Shown here: piece after piece, positions 34,019 through 45,925 of the stretch
Layout of the letters: each line of letters starts with the position of its first letter
How positions within the stretch are numbered: the stretch's first letter is position 1
Source: Riptortus pedestris
Taxonomy: Eukaryota > Arthropoda > Insecta > Hemiptera > Alydidae
Assembly (NCBI GenBank): GCA_019009955.1
Contig: CM032228.1
Location: forward strand, 202,850,501 to 202,914,500
Reading direction: 5' to 3'
Length of the DNA stretch: 64,000 bases
The notes under the pieces: model-generated
Told to the model about the DNA's origin: nothing
What the model saw: the letters and a program-made list of their open reading frames with translations, nothing else
Databases searched by the model: none
Made by a program: the position numbers and the translations under genes

Positions 34019-36269
34019 AATAGATCTTTCATAGGAGAAGAACTCGGATAATAAACCAATTCGTATTTTAAGAAACTATCAAGGTAAGAGTGTTTACTTA
34101 ATGGTTATCACTAAATAACTATGTCATATTAAAGTAAATTCATAAATATCAAGGGAATTAATTTTTTATCATATATATAACATGTGTGTATCCATAAGAA
34201 AGTGTATTAAGAATAAGGAATTTAATATTGTCATTTTTACATGACATTAAAACATTTGCTTCTGTTTCCGGTGACCTCCTCAATGTTGCACAAGAGAATT
34301 TCTGAACAGATTTTTTTCTTTCTTTTTATTTAGTAATAATTCTATGTTTTGATATTCTTTATATTTTGACGAGAGACCATAATTATGACTAGTTAGTAAT
34401 ATTTGTAGGACATATTGAAAACAACGAATGATCCCTTAAAGTATTCTTATTTCAGTCCTCACGCCAGCAAGATTTTTAAAAAACACAAAATGAAGTGAAT
34501 ATATTTTTATCTTTAATTTATTTTTGATAATGATTAATATTTTCCTCATCTATTTGTAACGGCGGAGACATGGATCAAGGCTTATGCTACGCACGATAAA
34601 TGATAATAAAAATAAACTATAAATTTATGGCGCAGATGAGTACACACTGAAGCACTTGCACGAGGAAATCAAAAACACCGATCCAAACAAAGATACTCAC
34701 AATTCACATCTAAACAGATACGAAATGATTTTAAGAAGAAACCTTTACAAAATGAAAGAAAATTATCATTTTCTCCTACACATTGTAGAGAAAAACAGGT
34801 CTACTGTGTACACGAAGATCGATTTTCCCTTTCCTTAAATGATTTAAAAAAAATAAAGACCAATAAAAAAAGTTTCAGCTATAAGGCACATATTTGTTTA
34901 AAAAAGAAAGAAAAAAAAAGTAATATGATTAATGGGAAAAGGAGAGACTGTTTTCCCATCCGTCCTCTCCAGACGACTTAAATCCATCAAGCAATGTCAC
35001 ATATATTTCCCCTTTAATAGATTTCCATAGATCACGGTTTCAGTTTAATATCGCCAGGAATTTCAATATTTTCACTCTGCAAGAACTCCTATAAAAGCTC
35101 AGGGAACATTTTTTTTTTTTAATCAAGAAGACAAAGGTAAATTACATACACGAACACACACATCATGTGTGTGTGGTGAGAATTGCTCAACGGTTTCGTT
35201 TTCAAACAATCTGATGTTTATATCGACCATTCTTTGTTATGCTACTTCTTTCTAATATTGACTATTACTCAACATACTAGTATTAAACATCTTATATTTA
35301 CATTTATGATATAAAGTCATTCGATGAAATGAGGTGTTAGGAATTAGTGTTTTACAATTTCCTTTTAAAACTCGTTATTTTAATAAAGCGTAAGTCATGT
35401 TACTTGTAGCACACTAGAACGGTAGGGAATACAAAGGCCTGAGGTAATAAAGAAATTATGAGTCGACTTTCTTTAAACTATTACAATTAAGACTAATTTT
35501 TTTAAGACATATACATCGCCTAATTTGCCATCCATATATGTACGTCTAGCTATTGGTCTATCAAATGTAAATAATATTATCCCATTTACATGCGTTACAA
35601 TTAATATGGCACTCGAATGCAAATCAAAGTTGTAACTAATTTGTTTACAATCTCTATAATTCCAACATTGGTGTTAAAGAGTTATTACGGAGTTTTAAAT
35701 CAATAGCAGGGGAATAGGGCTATGGTAACTGATGGATACTTAAGGGTTGACGTTTTCCTCCCATTCGCTATGTACAAATATATAGACTTATGAAGAGGAA
35801 ATAAGTAAAAGCCTGTATTTACTAGCAATGATATAGACATCCGTTCAACTTCTTATCACTATATTCTTACGTAAGTAGCTATAATCTATAGCTTCTGTAT
35901 ACCGAGCTGTATTTTTGTCCGTTCCTAGACAAACTTTCAATTAATATATTCATCCCTAAATTCCAATAATAATAATAGTCGGAAACTAAGCATTCAAGCA
36001 CCATTATTTCATGTTGCGGTGAAGTCGTCCCAGCATGAAAGCTTTCATATGAAGGACAGGCTCAAAGAATGGGTGGCATTATGAAAAGTAGGGAAAATAC
36101 ACTAGTTTTGCAGGAGGGGGGGGGGTGATAACTCAAATGTTCAAATAGTTTTATTTCAATATTCATCAGCATGTTTCAGGCTCTTTTGGCGCCTCTATAC
36201 GAGTGCGCATATTAAAAGGTAAATTCTAAAAACTACACTAAGCTATAGTTAACCAATAAAATATATAAC

Positions 36270-36271
<2 letters not shown>
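34019..36271. other. Anonymous AT-rich DNA
   Basis: No gene, RNA gene or repeat was recognised. A 60-codon plus frame at 34656-34838 is Lys/Asn-rich and unconvincing. A G-run lies near 36116-36125. Confidence 0.45.
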
Positions 36272-36305
<34 letters not shown>

Positions 36306-36780
36306 TGTTAACGCTCTAGCGGTCGCAATTTTTGTTTGATCGTTACAAAACTCGATATTTAAACGTTTTATGCAAAAAGACAGATCAAGTTCGTTAATGG
36401 CTGAAATCGGACCAGTGGGAGGGGGGGTTTAAAGGGAGGATTTTCAAAAATTCGAAATATCTCCGTTATTATGCATCGGATCGAAAAATTGTATAGAACC
36501 AATCTTATTGCAAATTAAATTTACTATAAATATTGTTATATACACTTATTCTCTATCTTGAATATTAACCGAGATATTTGCATTTTTATGAAGTCTGTGG
36601 TCGGGTGTTGTTCGGGTTAGTTCGGCCGTTTTCGTAAGTCTCCGCTCTGGCGGAAGCTTCTAACCTAATCTGTCGTTTCTAACCTTACCTAACTTTCGTT
36701 ACTTTGTGAGATTTATGCAAATACGTTATGTTAGCTCAAATCTGCTTAGTTTACGCAACCTCTGCGTGACGGATTTTTTT
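36272..36780 (+). mobile_element. H element, missing its TTTTAGCAG end
   Basis: Begins inside the (TA)n array and runs through GCTCTAGCGGTCGC. The interior carries CTAACCTTACCTAAC (the same subtype as 39564-40390 and 49707-50529). It ends AAATCTGCTTAGTTTACGC, a slightly mutated hairpin and GCGTGACGGATTTTTTT. Confidence 0.8.
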
Positions 36781-37079
36781 AATATATTAATGTTTTCTTT
36801 AGTTGTATTCGGTTGGTTAATCAACTTCATATATTTTTCGTAAAGTGAATTTTTATTTTATTTTTCCCGCATGATGCTTATTTTTTGTCAATCAAATTTA
36901 AGGGTCAAAATTAATTAATTAGGTCATTAAAAGATTGTTGAAGCCCTTCATACGAACCTACTTCAAACAAATGTTTTACCCCGGTCCAGGAGAAATGTTT
37001 AATTCCCTTACATTTTAATAACACGTGGGATCGTAGCTTCGTAGAACATTTCACCTCATTGGTGTGAAGCCATGTTGAA

Positions 37080-37310
37080 GCTCTCGTTGAGAGCATGAGT
37101 CTCATTTATAGAAGTGGGCGGTAATGGAAATAAGCTGGTTTCGCCGATTGATTCCATGGAAATGCCTGAGTTAACGAGGACCCTGCTGGAGCGAGGGATT
37201 ATGTAGGATTACTCCAGACCGCTAATGAGCGGGCACAGCGATTCCAGCGAAAAGGAGCACAAATGAGGCGCGCTGCACCCTGGAAACCATTTACCGCCGC
37301 TTCATTTTTT
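37080..37310. promoter_or_regulatory. GC-rich, palindrome-containing island (candidate)
   Basis: About half G+C in a strongly AT-rich setting, with no open frame. Near its edges are GGCGGTAATGG (37117-37127) and CCATTTACCGCC (37287-37298), an inverted pair. Inside is the palindrome CCGCTAATGAGCGG (37219-37232), with a TAATG core. This could be a conserved regulatory element or an unrecognised transposon. Only the composition and palindromes are seen; function is inference. Confidence 0.35.
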
Positions 37311-39329
37311 CATTAATATGTAGACATTTAATGAAGGGCGTCGTTAGCCACACCCATTTAATATCAGGGAAAGGACCGTTTAAAAAACATTTTTGTGGCT
37401 CTTTTAAAAACACTTTGATTTGAACTCAATACAACCTTTTACCCACTCATGAAAGAAAACGAATATCGTTATGCAATAAGCGTTCAGAAAAGAAGTAAAA
37501 AAAAAATACTACTCTCTGTTAGGACACGTTTTGATGAAATATTGCTTTCTCTAAGGATATCCGACAAAAATATTGCTACTTTTTCAGATATACATATTTA
37601 TATAGCCATAAAACAAGGTGAAACTTCATATAAAAACAATGTTCATATGAGAATATTAGAGTAATATTATCTGAATATTGAGCATAATTACTTTGCTTGT
37701 GTGTGTACTGACATATATATGGGAATTAGAGGGAATGGTATTTTGTCACCTAGGGATATAAAAGTGAATCTTGCTCGAATCTGGCTTACCAAGCAGAAAG
37801 AATTCCTTGAAGTGAAATTCGTTAATGTAGGTCGACAGAAAATGACCAAAATAGGAATACACATTTGGAAAAAAGAAAATGTACTCAAAATTTACATCAA
37901 CCAAAGTGAATCTAACATCTAAGCCAGTTTCACTGATTACAACTAATAAAAGAATCTGTAAGGCTATACAATATTTTCGTCTAAATATTGAAATCATGAA
38001 TTACGATCATAATTATTACTATTAGTACGTGCTATAATAGCTGAAGATCTTAAAAAATATGAATTATCAATTTGTATTTGAAAAGTTTAAACTAAATCCA
38101 TTAGCCTGGTCATAACGCCATATAATAACGACGCATAGACATTTAAAATAATTTTTAATTGGATTTCTAGTGCCTAAAAATCTAAACTTTTCGGAAAACG
38201 TTTTGGAATACTTGATTAAATTAATTTGATTCTAATACCGAGTATATTCTGCGTTAAAAAGGGAAGAGAGAAATGTCTGTACACGGACGACGAGAAAGAC
38301 AAAAAGAACAACATATTAATTAAAAACTTTATAATAAAAACATTATTTGTGCATGAGTTGTTAACCATTCTAGAGAGTTGTTCCCTCTTGGAGGACAAAG
38401 GCCTTTACCTCGGAAAGTGCTAACTTGGGCGAGAACGAATGACGGCACAACTGTGATAGCTTAACAACGGCTTCTGTTTCAACCTGAATCCAGCCCAATT
38501 CTAACCCATTCAGTCTAGAACAATGCTACAGAGTTATTGAAATAAACTTCCACTAGCACTCTAAGCACGTTGATTGCTGAACTTAACATTAAACTAATAG
38601 TCCGGGGCTAATAACAATTTAAAATAAGTATGTTTACTTGTTTATTGCGCTTAGAACGAAATGATACTCTCAATGAGGGCCATAAGTTTTCAGCCATTGT
38701 AATCCAGATGATGAACTTATATCGTTGTAACTGGGGTAACCCTCTTCACAGCAAATCAGCATTATCAGTAATTTAAAGGAAATTCGCTATTAACGATATA
38801 TGTTCCCTTGTGAGGAGTAAGGAAGTATAGTAATCGAGAAATTAATCGGTTTCCAGGTTTCAACGGAATTATCTCCCTTCTCCGAACGTCATTGACTATT
38901 GACGTTATGATTAATTTAGGGTAACGCATTTCTTTTAACTTAAAAATGACCAGCCTTGGACATTGAAATTTCATATTTAGGACTCTCGTCCGGTCTAGTT
39001 GTGTACCTTTCCTTTTGATCAAAATCGACTAAAGGGGAGGTGGTAGGGAGGGACGGAAATAAAAAATTACAAATTTCTTTGCACTGATTAGAATTAAAGA
39101 TATCTAATGTCTAAAGACCCAAAATAGAGAAAAATAAATAAAAAAACACTTCAAGTGGTGTTTATGTGAACTCAGTATATTTTCCACATATTGGAAAGAA
39201 ACACCGGTGATCTCATCTCACTAGATATACTATTGTCTACCCCTCCGGTAGGAAGAAGCCTATGTAAACAGGATTAAAAATGTCAGCTGGATATGAAACG
39301 ACACTCGGCTACACAACGTAAACGTGGGA
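37311..39329. other. Anonymous AT-rich DNA
   Basis: Several 60-85-codon frames lie at 37449-38423 and 38765-39022 on both strands. None shows a domain or coding-like features. Confidence 0.45.
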
Positions 39330-39563
39330 CCCGATTCAAAATATCTCCGCTATAATGAGTCATATTGTAAAATGCTTGAGAACCAATCTTGCTTAACTAG
39401 TGAAGTTTTATAATTGTTGTTATATGCATTTTTCGTAACTCAAGAATTACGAAAGATATTCGAACTTTCTTGTTTTCACATTTTAGTACCCCCCCCCCCA
39501 CTACTCATCGGTTTTTTGCATATACGAGAACTTGGGGAAAATGCTTAGGTAATGCAGACGGAC
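39330..39563 (+). mobile_element. H element, old copy, first of a tandem pair
   Basis: GATTCAAAATATCTCCGC, AACCAATCTTGC and GTTGTTATATGCATTTTTCG, then a degraded hairpin end finishing CAGACGGAC. TTTTAGCAG of the next copy follows directly. Confidence 0.7.
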
Positions 39564-40390
39564 TTTTAGCAGATTTCCCTTAAGGGAAATCAGCTATTGA
39601 GGTCGTACTCTTGACGCGATTTTCGAAAAATTTCTTCAAATATCCATCGATCCTACCCAGGAGATGACGAAAATGAGGTCCGTTCAAAATTATATATATA
39701 TATATATATTTGTCTGTTAACGCTCTAGCGGTCGCAATTTTTGTTTGATCGTTACGAAACTCGATATTTAACCGTTTTATGTAAAAAGGCAGACCAAGTT
39801 CGTTAATGGCTGAGATCGGACCAGAGGGGGGGGGAGTTTAGAGGGGAGATTTTCGAAAATTCGAACTATCTCCATTATTATGCATCGGATCGAAAAATTG
39901 TATAGAACCAATCTTATTGCAAATTAAATTTACTATACATATTGTTATGTACATTTATTCTCTATCTTGAATATTAACCGAGATATTTGCATTTTTATGA
40001 AGTTTGTGGTCGGGTATAGTTCGGATTAGGTCGGCCATTTCCGTCATTTCTCGGCTCAGGTGGAAGCTTCTTCTAACCTTACCTGTTGTTTCTAACCTTA
40101 CCTAACCTTCCTTACTTTGTGAGATTTATGCAAATACGTTCTGTTCATCCGCCCCTCCCCCTTCTTTAGTTCTTGGACTACTAAAATTTGTGTTATTAAA
40201 ATATAAATTATCCTTACAATTCAGAAGCCGTTTCAGTTGGGAATATATTTTAATTAACTGAAAGAATTCTGATTACCGTTTGTATTTAATCATGGTGGTA
40301 TTGTGTTACCAGTATGTAGATTTCTCTATTGTAAAACTTCACATGGGAAATCTGCTTAGTTTACGCAGCCCCTGCGTGACGGACATTTTT
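39564..40390 (+). mobile_element. H element, full length (827 bp), second of the pair
   Basis: Intact TTTTAGCAGATTTCCC, palindrome CCCTTAAGGG, (TA)n at about 39691-39709, and core GCTCTAGCGGTCGC. The interior has CTAACCTTACCTAACC. GGGAAATCTGCT follows, then the perfect hairpin ACGCAG, CCC, CTGCGT and GACGGAC. One of the best reference copies for this subtype. Confidence 0.9.
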
Positions 40391-41821
40391 GGTATTCAGC
40401 CTTCAGTAAATCGCTTCTAATCATCGTACGTTGACAATAAGCCAATAAATACTAAATATTATATTCAAGGAACCTTTATTATGGGAGATACATGCAAATA
40501 CGTTGTGATGCCGACATCAATTAAGATTTCTACTTCTTGACTGGAAAAGTTTTATTTCATGTATACCGAGATCGATATTTTACTGTTTCATAAAACATTA
40601 ACGATCAGATTCCTTAATAGCTAAAATTGATCAGGAATAGGGGCAGGTGTTAAAAAATACCAAATAATGTGTGTCAAGAAGTAGCAGTAAAGACCACATT
40701 GGTTATAAAATCAAAATTAACAACATAATTTTTTTATTGTTTTCCCTAATCATGGAAAAAATTGATATTTAATAATATTTTGCAAGAATTTGTTTAATGG
40801 CAGAAAGGATTATTTGGGTGATTTGCTTCTTAACTCTTTAAATCTTGTAGGTTATTGAAACAGAAATAAACTAAGGTAAATTTGAAATGCAAATATACAT
40901 TTTCCAATCTTTTTCGTCACGAATTCTCGGAATATTACTATTTGAACCCACAAATTATGGTATAACAGGGCTGTGAGTCAACAATCGATAGTTGCCGAAA
41001 TCGAGTTTGAACTATAATTAGGGATATATTTTATTCTCTTTCCATTCAATTATAGCACCCAGATATAAATTTTATGAAGTTTTTGTAATGTAACATCTTC
41101 AACTAAGGCGATTAAGACCCTTCAATTTGTTTTTAATTAAAATAGATCGAGTTGAGTTAATTAGTTCATCACTGGGTTTTTTGGGGAAAAAACAAGTTCA
41201 CAAACAATTATCACTGCGCGACAACTCTCGCTTCTATCAATTTATAGATGAATATGCTAGAATAAGTATATTATAATGGTATAGACTCGTACACAAAAGC
41301 CCAGGGCACATATAAACTATTACTTTCGAATATTTGACTGTCACTGAAGGTAGCAGTCATCGCATTTTTACTTATTTTGAGGTCTAAGAGAGAAGAGGTC
41401 CCACATAGTTTGTGGCCTAAATACTTCCTATAATCCTCCTGATAACGTTTTTAAATCATTATTTTCGCATTTTCAAACAATTTTCTATTTGTCAAAATTG
41501 TAAACCATAATGTTAGCATGAGAGAGTAAAACTTGCAAAAAGTACTTACGGTTTCATATCGAAAACTTCTAACACAACTATCTAACAGCTCACCTGGAAA
41601 AAGAAAATATGAATGAAGAAAATATATGAAATATGCCTTTTTTAAGGAATAAATAATTGATGTTCAAAATATGCATAATGAAAAAACAAACGGATGACTA
41701 GTGTAAATAAAAATACTTAATTCCTTTAAAATATTAATTTTCATGTAAAAAACAATTTTATGTATAATGAAAATATTTATGATGAATAGTTATTTGCAGT
41801 TTTGGGGGTCAGATTATCATG
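40391..41821. other. Anonymous DNA with one possible H fragment
   Basis: 40575-40660 (AAACATTAACGATCAGATTC, TTAATAGCTAAAATTGATC) resembles a decayed H core. The remainder shows no gene or repeat. Confidence 0.45.
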
Positions 41822-41970
41822 TAACTTAGGCATTGGTACGCTTCGTAAACCTGGAGACGTGGGTTCGATTCCTGCCTGGGGAATATGAATTCATTCAGTG
41901 ATGAACCTATAGACAACCAGTCTCGATTAGCAGCAGGAGCATGGACGTTAATAAATAAATAATTTAATTC
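41822..41970 (+). mobile_element. SINE S, internally deleted
   Basis: GGTTCGATTCCTGCC at about 41862 is a near-perfect B box. After GAATTCATTCAGTGATGAA the central body is deleted, and the sequence jumps to ACCAGTCTCGATTAGC, ending GGACGTTAATAAATAAATAA. It keeps the most tRNA-like head among the copies here, but it is not a tRNA gene because there is no cloverleaf acceptor stem. Confidence 0.75.
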
Positions 41971-42155
41971 TTTTTATAATTCAAATCTTTAATAATTTTA
42001 GAAACCGTTGAGCCTTGACGTTAAGGCCGTGTACAAACAAAATCCCCCGAGTATATTAATTTGTGGAAGTGCATTTTCGGTTAGGCCATAAAAATAATTA
42101 CATCATTCAACATTCAGGGCAAATTACGCATCAACTAATGGTAAATGAATGGAAT

Positions 42156-42466
42156 GTTTGTCACGCAGTGGCTGCGTAGACTAAGTAATAATATGTTACG
42201 TGATATATTAGCTTATATTGAACGTAGAATGGGCACTAGTAGGGGGTTTACTTCCAAGTTAAAACACAGTCAGTGGTTGAGTTACTCAAACACTAACTCA
42301 GTTTAAAGCATATTTCCCACAACCAGGAAAATCTTTGTTGCTCAGCTAAATCGTTAAAAGACAACATGCATAAAAATTTGAAAGGACCTTGTTTTCCTCA
42401 TCGAGTTGAATCGACAGACGGCTCAAGAAATATCCTAAAATCGCACGAGCACAACCTCTATATGAC
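42156..42466 (-). mobile_element. H element, old copy, first of a triple tandem
   Basis: GTCACGCAGTGGCTGCGTAG (mutated hairpin) at the left. At the right are TTGAAAGGACCTTG and CACGAGCACAACCTC, ending just before AAAAAGTCC of the next copy. The core and TA array are lost. Confidence 0.65.
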
Positions 42467-42937
42467 AAAAAGTCCGTCACGCAGGGGCTGCGTAAACTAA
42501 GCAGATTTCCCTCTTTCGTCCCGTATTTGCATTTATCTCATGATGTAAACGTTCAATGAGAACAATATTTGTAATTTAGGCTTCAAATTAAGTGCTTCAT
42601 AATATAACAGCTTATTGTTGATATGGCATAAGCAGGAGTGGGGGTTTACTGGAGGCCGAAAACTAAAAAACGCAAATATCTCGGTTAACATTAAAGATAA
42701 TGAAAACATGTACATAACAACATTTAATTTGCAATAAGATTGGTTCTATACAATTTTTCGATCCAACGTATAGTAACAGAGATATTTTGAATTTTCGAAA
42801 ATCCTCCCCTTTAAAACCCCCTCCCCCTTGTCCGATCTCAGCCGTTAACGAACATGATCTTTCTTTTTACATAAAACGACTAAATATTGAGTTTGGTCAT
42901 GATTAAAGAAGAATTGCGACCGTTAGAGCGGTAACAG

Positions 42938-42997
<60 letters not shown>

Positions 42998-43118
42998 TTT
43001 TGAACGGACCTCATTTTCGTCATCTCCTAGGTAGGATCGATGGACATTTGAAGAAAAATTTCGAAAATCGCGTCATGAGCACGACCTCAATAGCTGATTT
43101 CCCTTACGGGAAATCTGC
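42467..43118 (-). mobile_element. H element, middle of the triple tandem
   Basis: Intact AAAAAGTCCGTCACGC, hairpin, core, (TA)n at 42943-42992 and TAGGTAGGATCGATGG. It ends CCCTTACGGGAAATCTGCT, with one change in the palindrome. The interior (GGCTTCAAATTAAG, GGCCGAAAACTAAAAA) is a third subtype, shared with 60922-61190. Confidence 0.87.
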
Positions 43119-43406
43119 TAAAAGCCCGTCACGCAGGGGCTGTTTAAAATAAGTAGATTTCCATCATGATGTTATAACACACTAATGAACCCCTTAATCT
43201 TTAATTTTGTCCGAAACCCTTATCTATCGAGTTTGGTCACAATTAAACAAACATAGCGACCGCTAAAGCGGTAACAGACAAAAGTATATAATTTTGAATG
43301 GAGCTCACTTTCGATACGTAATAGGTAGGATTTTAGGAAATGTTTCGGAAATCGCGTCTTGAGTACAACCTAAGTAAATAGCTGATTTTCCTAAAGGGAC
43401 AGTAAT
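43119..43406 (-). mobile_element. H element, third of the tandem, internally deleted
   Basis: AAAAGCCCGTCACGCAGGGG begins at the shared A-run. Part of the interior is missing, and the core continues at CTATCGAGTTTGGTCAC, CCGCTAAAGCGGTAACAG and GCTGATTTTCC. The left boundary shares its AAAA with the previous element. Confidence 0.8.
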
Positions 43407-43799
43407 GAAAAAGGAGAGAATATTGCATTTTACCCCAACCTACACTTTTTCTGGTCTAATTTTGGCTGATTGACGTGATTCATTACGTTTTCGTGGAACG
43501 AGTTCATATAGGGTGCTAGAACGATAGAAAAAATATCAAACCCTACACATACAAGCGCATACATATCTATATACATATACATATGTTTGTGTGTGTGTAT
43601 GTGTGTGTGTGTGTATTTTCGGTTGGTTTTACAGACCTTGGAGATATTCAGCCACCCCAGAGCGGGACTAAATTGATTCACGATCAACGATTCGCGTAGT
43701 GAGTGACCAACACCACGTACAACCCCCGTTCGCCAAGGAGGGCCTGGAACGAGTTGTCTCTAGTAGACGCTCTACCAATGAATGAATAATCAATATGCG

Positions 43800-43847
<48 letters not shown>

Positions 43848-44347
43848 CAGAGAATTTATTATTATCATCTTCATCTTTATTTATTATAACACCAGAAAAC
43901 TAAACATTTTCGACCATATTATATGAGCTCTCATTCGTTCCGTTTGTCTTGAATATGTCGAGTAATCCGATTACGAATTTTAATAAATAATGCTGAACTT
44001 ATACAATTTTGAATAAGGATATATCTTCTTTATGAGGCAGAGAAAGGTCACAGGCAAAATGAGAGATGGAAAGAGCCTGAAGGGATACAATAAAGAACAA
44101 AAAAGGGATACTAATAAAAGAGAAACTGAGGAGGGAATAAAGAAGTTTCGGGGAAAGGATAAGCCAAAGCCGACAATATCTGCCCTAAGGCTGACTTGGC
44201 ACATCCCTAACCAATTGCCAAGATTCGCAACGTCAACCCTTAGCCCCTCCTTAAAATAGGGGTGAAGCCCCTCATGCCAGGTTGAAACCATTCTTCACTA
44301 CTACTATATCGACTATGACGATACACAAACACACGTACACACTCATA

Positions 44348-44385
<38 letters not shown>

Positions 44386-44562
44386 CACACATATCTGTGT
44401 GCATTGTTCATAATTACTGGTCGAGATTGTCAATTAACACTTATTACAAGTCACCACGAAAACAATTTAATCTTTATTTCAAAACATACTTTTGGAAGCT
44501 AGTAGCAATTTATACCTAGTAGCAGATTTATAACTTCATCATCAATATAACTAAAAAAAACA
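43407..44562. other. Anonymous DNA with microsatellites
   Basis: (TG)n at about 43585-43614, (TA)n at 43803-43841 and again at 44350-44380. Opposed frames at 43980-44291 and 44032-44259 show no motif. Confidence 0.5.
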
Positions 44563-44760
44563 ACACTTTTTAGAACTCAGGCTAATTGGGACGGGTTGTC
44601 TACAGGTTACCACCCTTTTCTAGCCTGGGTGGGACTAAAGATTTTATTTAATGAATTCCGTCACTAAATAAATTCCTATTGCCCAGGCGAGAATCTAACT
44701 CACCACTCTAGGTTTGCCATGTGAGATTAACGCTTTAACTCACATGGCTAACCTGAGACA
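44563..44760 (-). mobile_element. SINE S, near full length
   Basis: CACTTTTTAGAACTCAGGC, GGTTACCACCC and GATTTTATTTAATGAATTCC, then GAGAATCTAACTCACC (mutated B-box complement) and TTTAACTCACATGGC. The tail is shortened. Confidence 0.8.
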
Positions 44761-45717
44761 CAATAAAAAATTCTTCATATATTAATATAAAAACAACAAC
44801 AATCCTAAGACAAAATAACAAACTAACGAATAAAACAGAGTATTCGTAAAACATAAGACATCCTACGCCATTGCAAAATAAAATTGCAAATAAACAATTA
44901 AAAACCTTGACAACTAAATTATCAAACTAAATTATTATATGAATGGAGTGTGCTGTTTTGATATATCATTCGAGCATCATCGCTCTAAAATAACTAAATA
45001 TACACATATACACATTTGTACAAACTCATAAGCACACACACTCAAACACATGTGTGTGAGAATGACCTTGGTCGTACAAGACTATACTGTAGTAGTAGTG
45101 TTGCCAGATACAGTCCCTCGACTTACTCTGATTGAAGGATATTGTGTAGCTACCAATGGGCTTTAATGTCACCACAATACAATATTAGGTTCACAATTGC
45201 AATAAATATTTCATAAGTATGAGTGTGCGGGAGCGTTGCGCCCGTGAGTGGGTGCACAAAGAAACAAAGTAATAAATAATATATGAAATCAAAAAATACG
45301 AATCAAACCAATTTCTAAGAGGTAGAAAGTAGAATCAGAGAAAGACAATAAAATAATAAATTACAGGGAACACGCGTTTTGTGAGCATTCTAAGAAATGA
45401 ACAGTTATAATAGGCAATAAAAATGACATACAAATAGAAAAAAAGTTAATATATAATTCATATTAAAATATTGACTATAGGTACGTACGACCTAAAAATT
45501 AATGACAATAAAAGGATAGAAATGGGAAACAAATAACAATAGGACAATATTGAGCATGACAGCTGCAATTGAGAAAACTGCATGAAATGCAAACTGCGAT
45601 TTTTTTTTTCAGTTACGATGGGTTGGTTCGAAAAATGTTATAGGCACTACAAACATTCTACAGGTCTCTTTGAAAAAGAAATACCGCTTTAACTTTTAAT
45701 ATTTATCTTCGTTTACA
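44761..45717. other. Anonymous AT-rich DNA
   Basis: Contains CA-rich microsatellite-like sequence near 45001-45060. No gene recognised. Confidence 0.45.
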
Positions 45718-45925
45718 ATGTGAGTTAAAGCATTGGCTATAATCTCACTTGGTAAACCTAGAATGCGCGAGTTCGATTCCCGCCTGGGGAAATAGGAATT
45801 CATTTAGTGACGAATTAAATAAAATCCTTAGTCTCACCCTGGATAGAAAACGGTGGTAACTTGTAGATAACCCGTCCCAATTAGCCTAGCAGCATAAAGT
45901 GGATGTTAATAAATAAATAAAAAAA
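45718..45925 (+). mobile_element. tRNA-derived SINE S, near full length
   Basis: TGTGAGTTAAAGCATTGG (A-box-like), GCGAGTTCGATTCCCGCC (B-box-like), AATAAAATCCTTAGTC and CGGTGGTAACTTGTAG, then AAAGTGGATGTTAATAAATA with an AATA-rich tail. A good plus-strand reference copy. Confidence 0.85.

Noticed and set aside
41822..41895. Possible tRNA gene (good B box GGTTCGATTCC)
   Set aside because: There is no acceptor stem or complete cloverleaf, and the sequence continues into the SINE S body.
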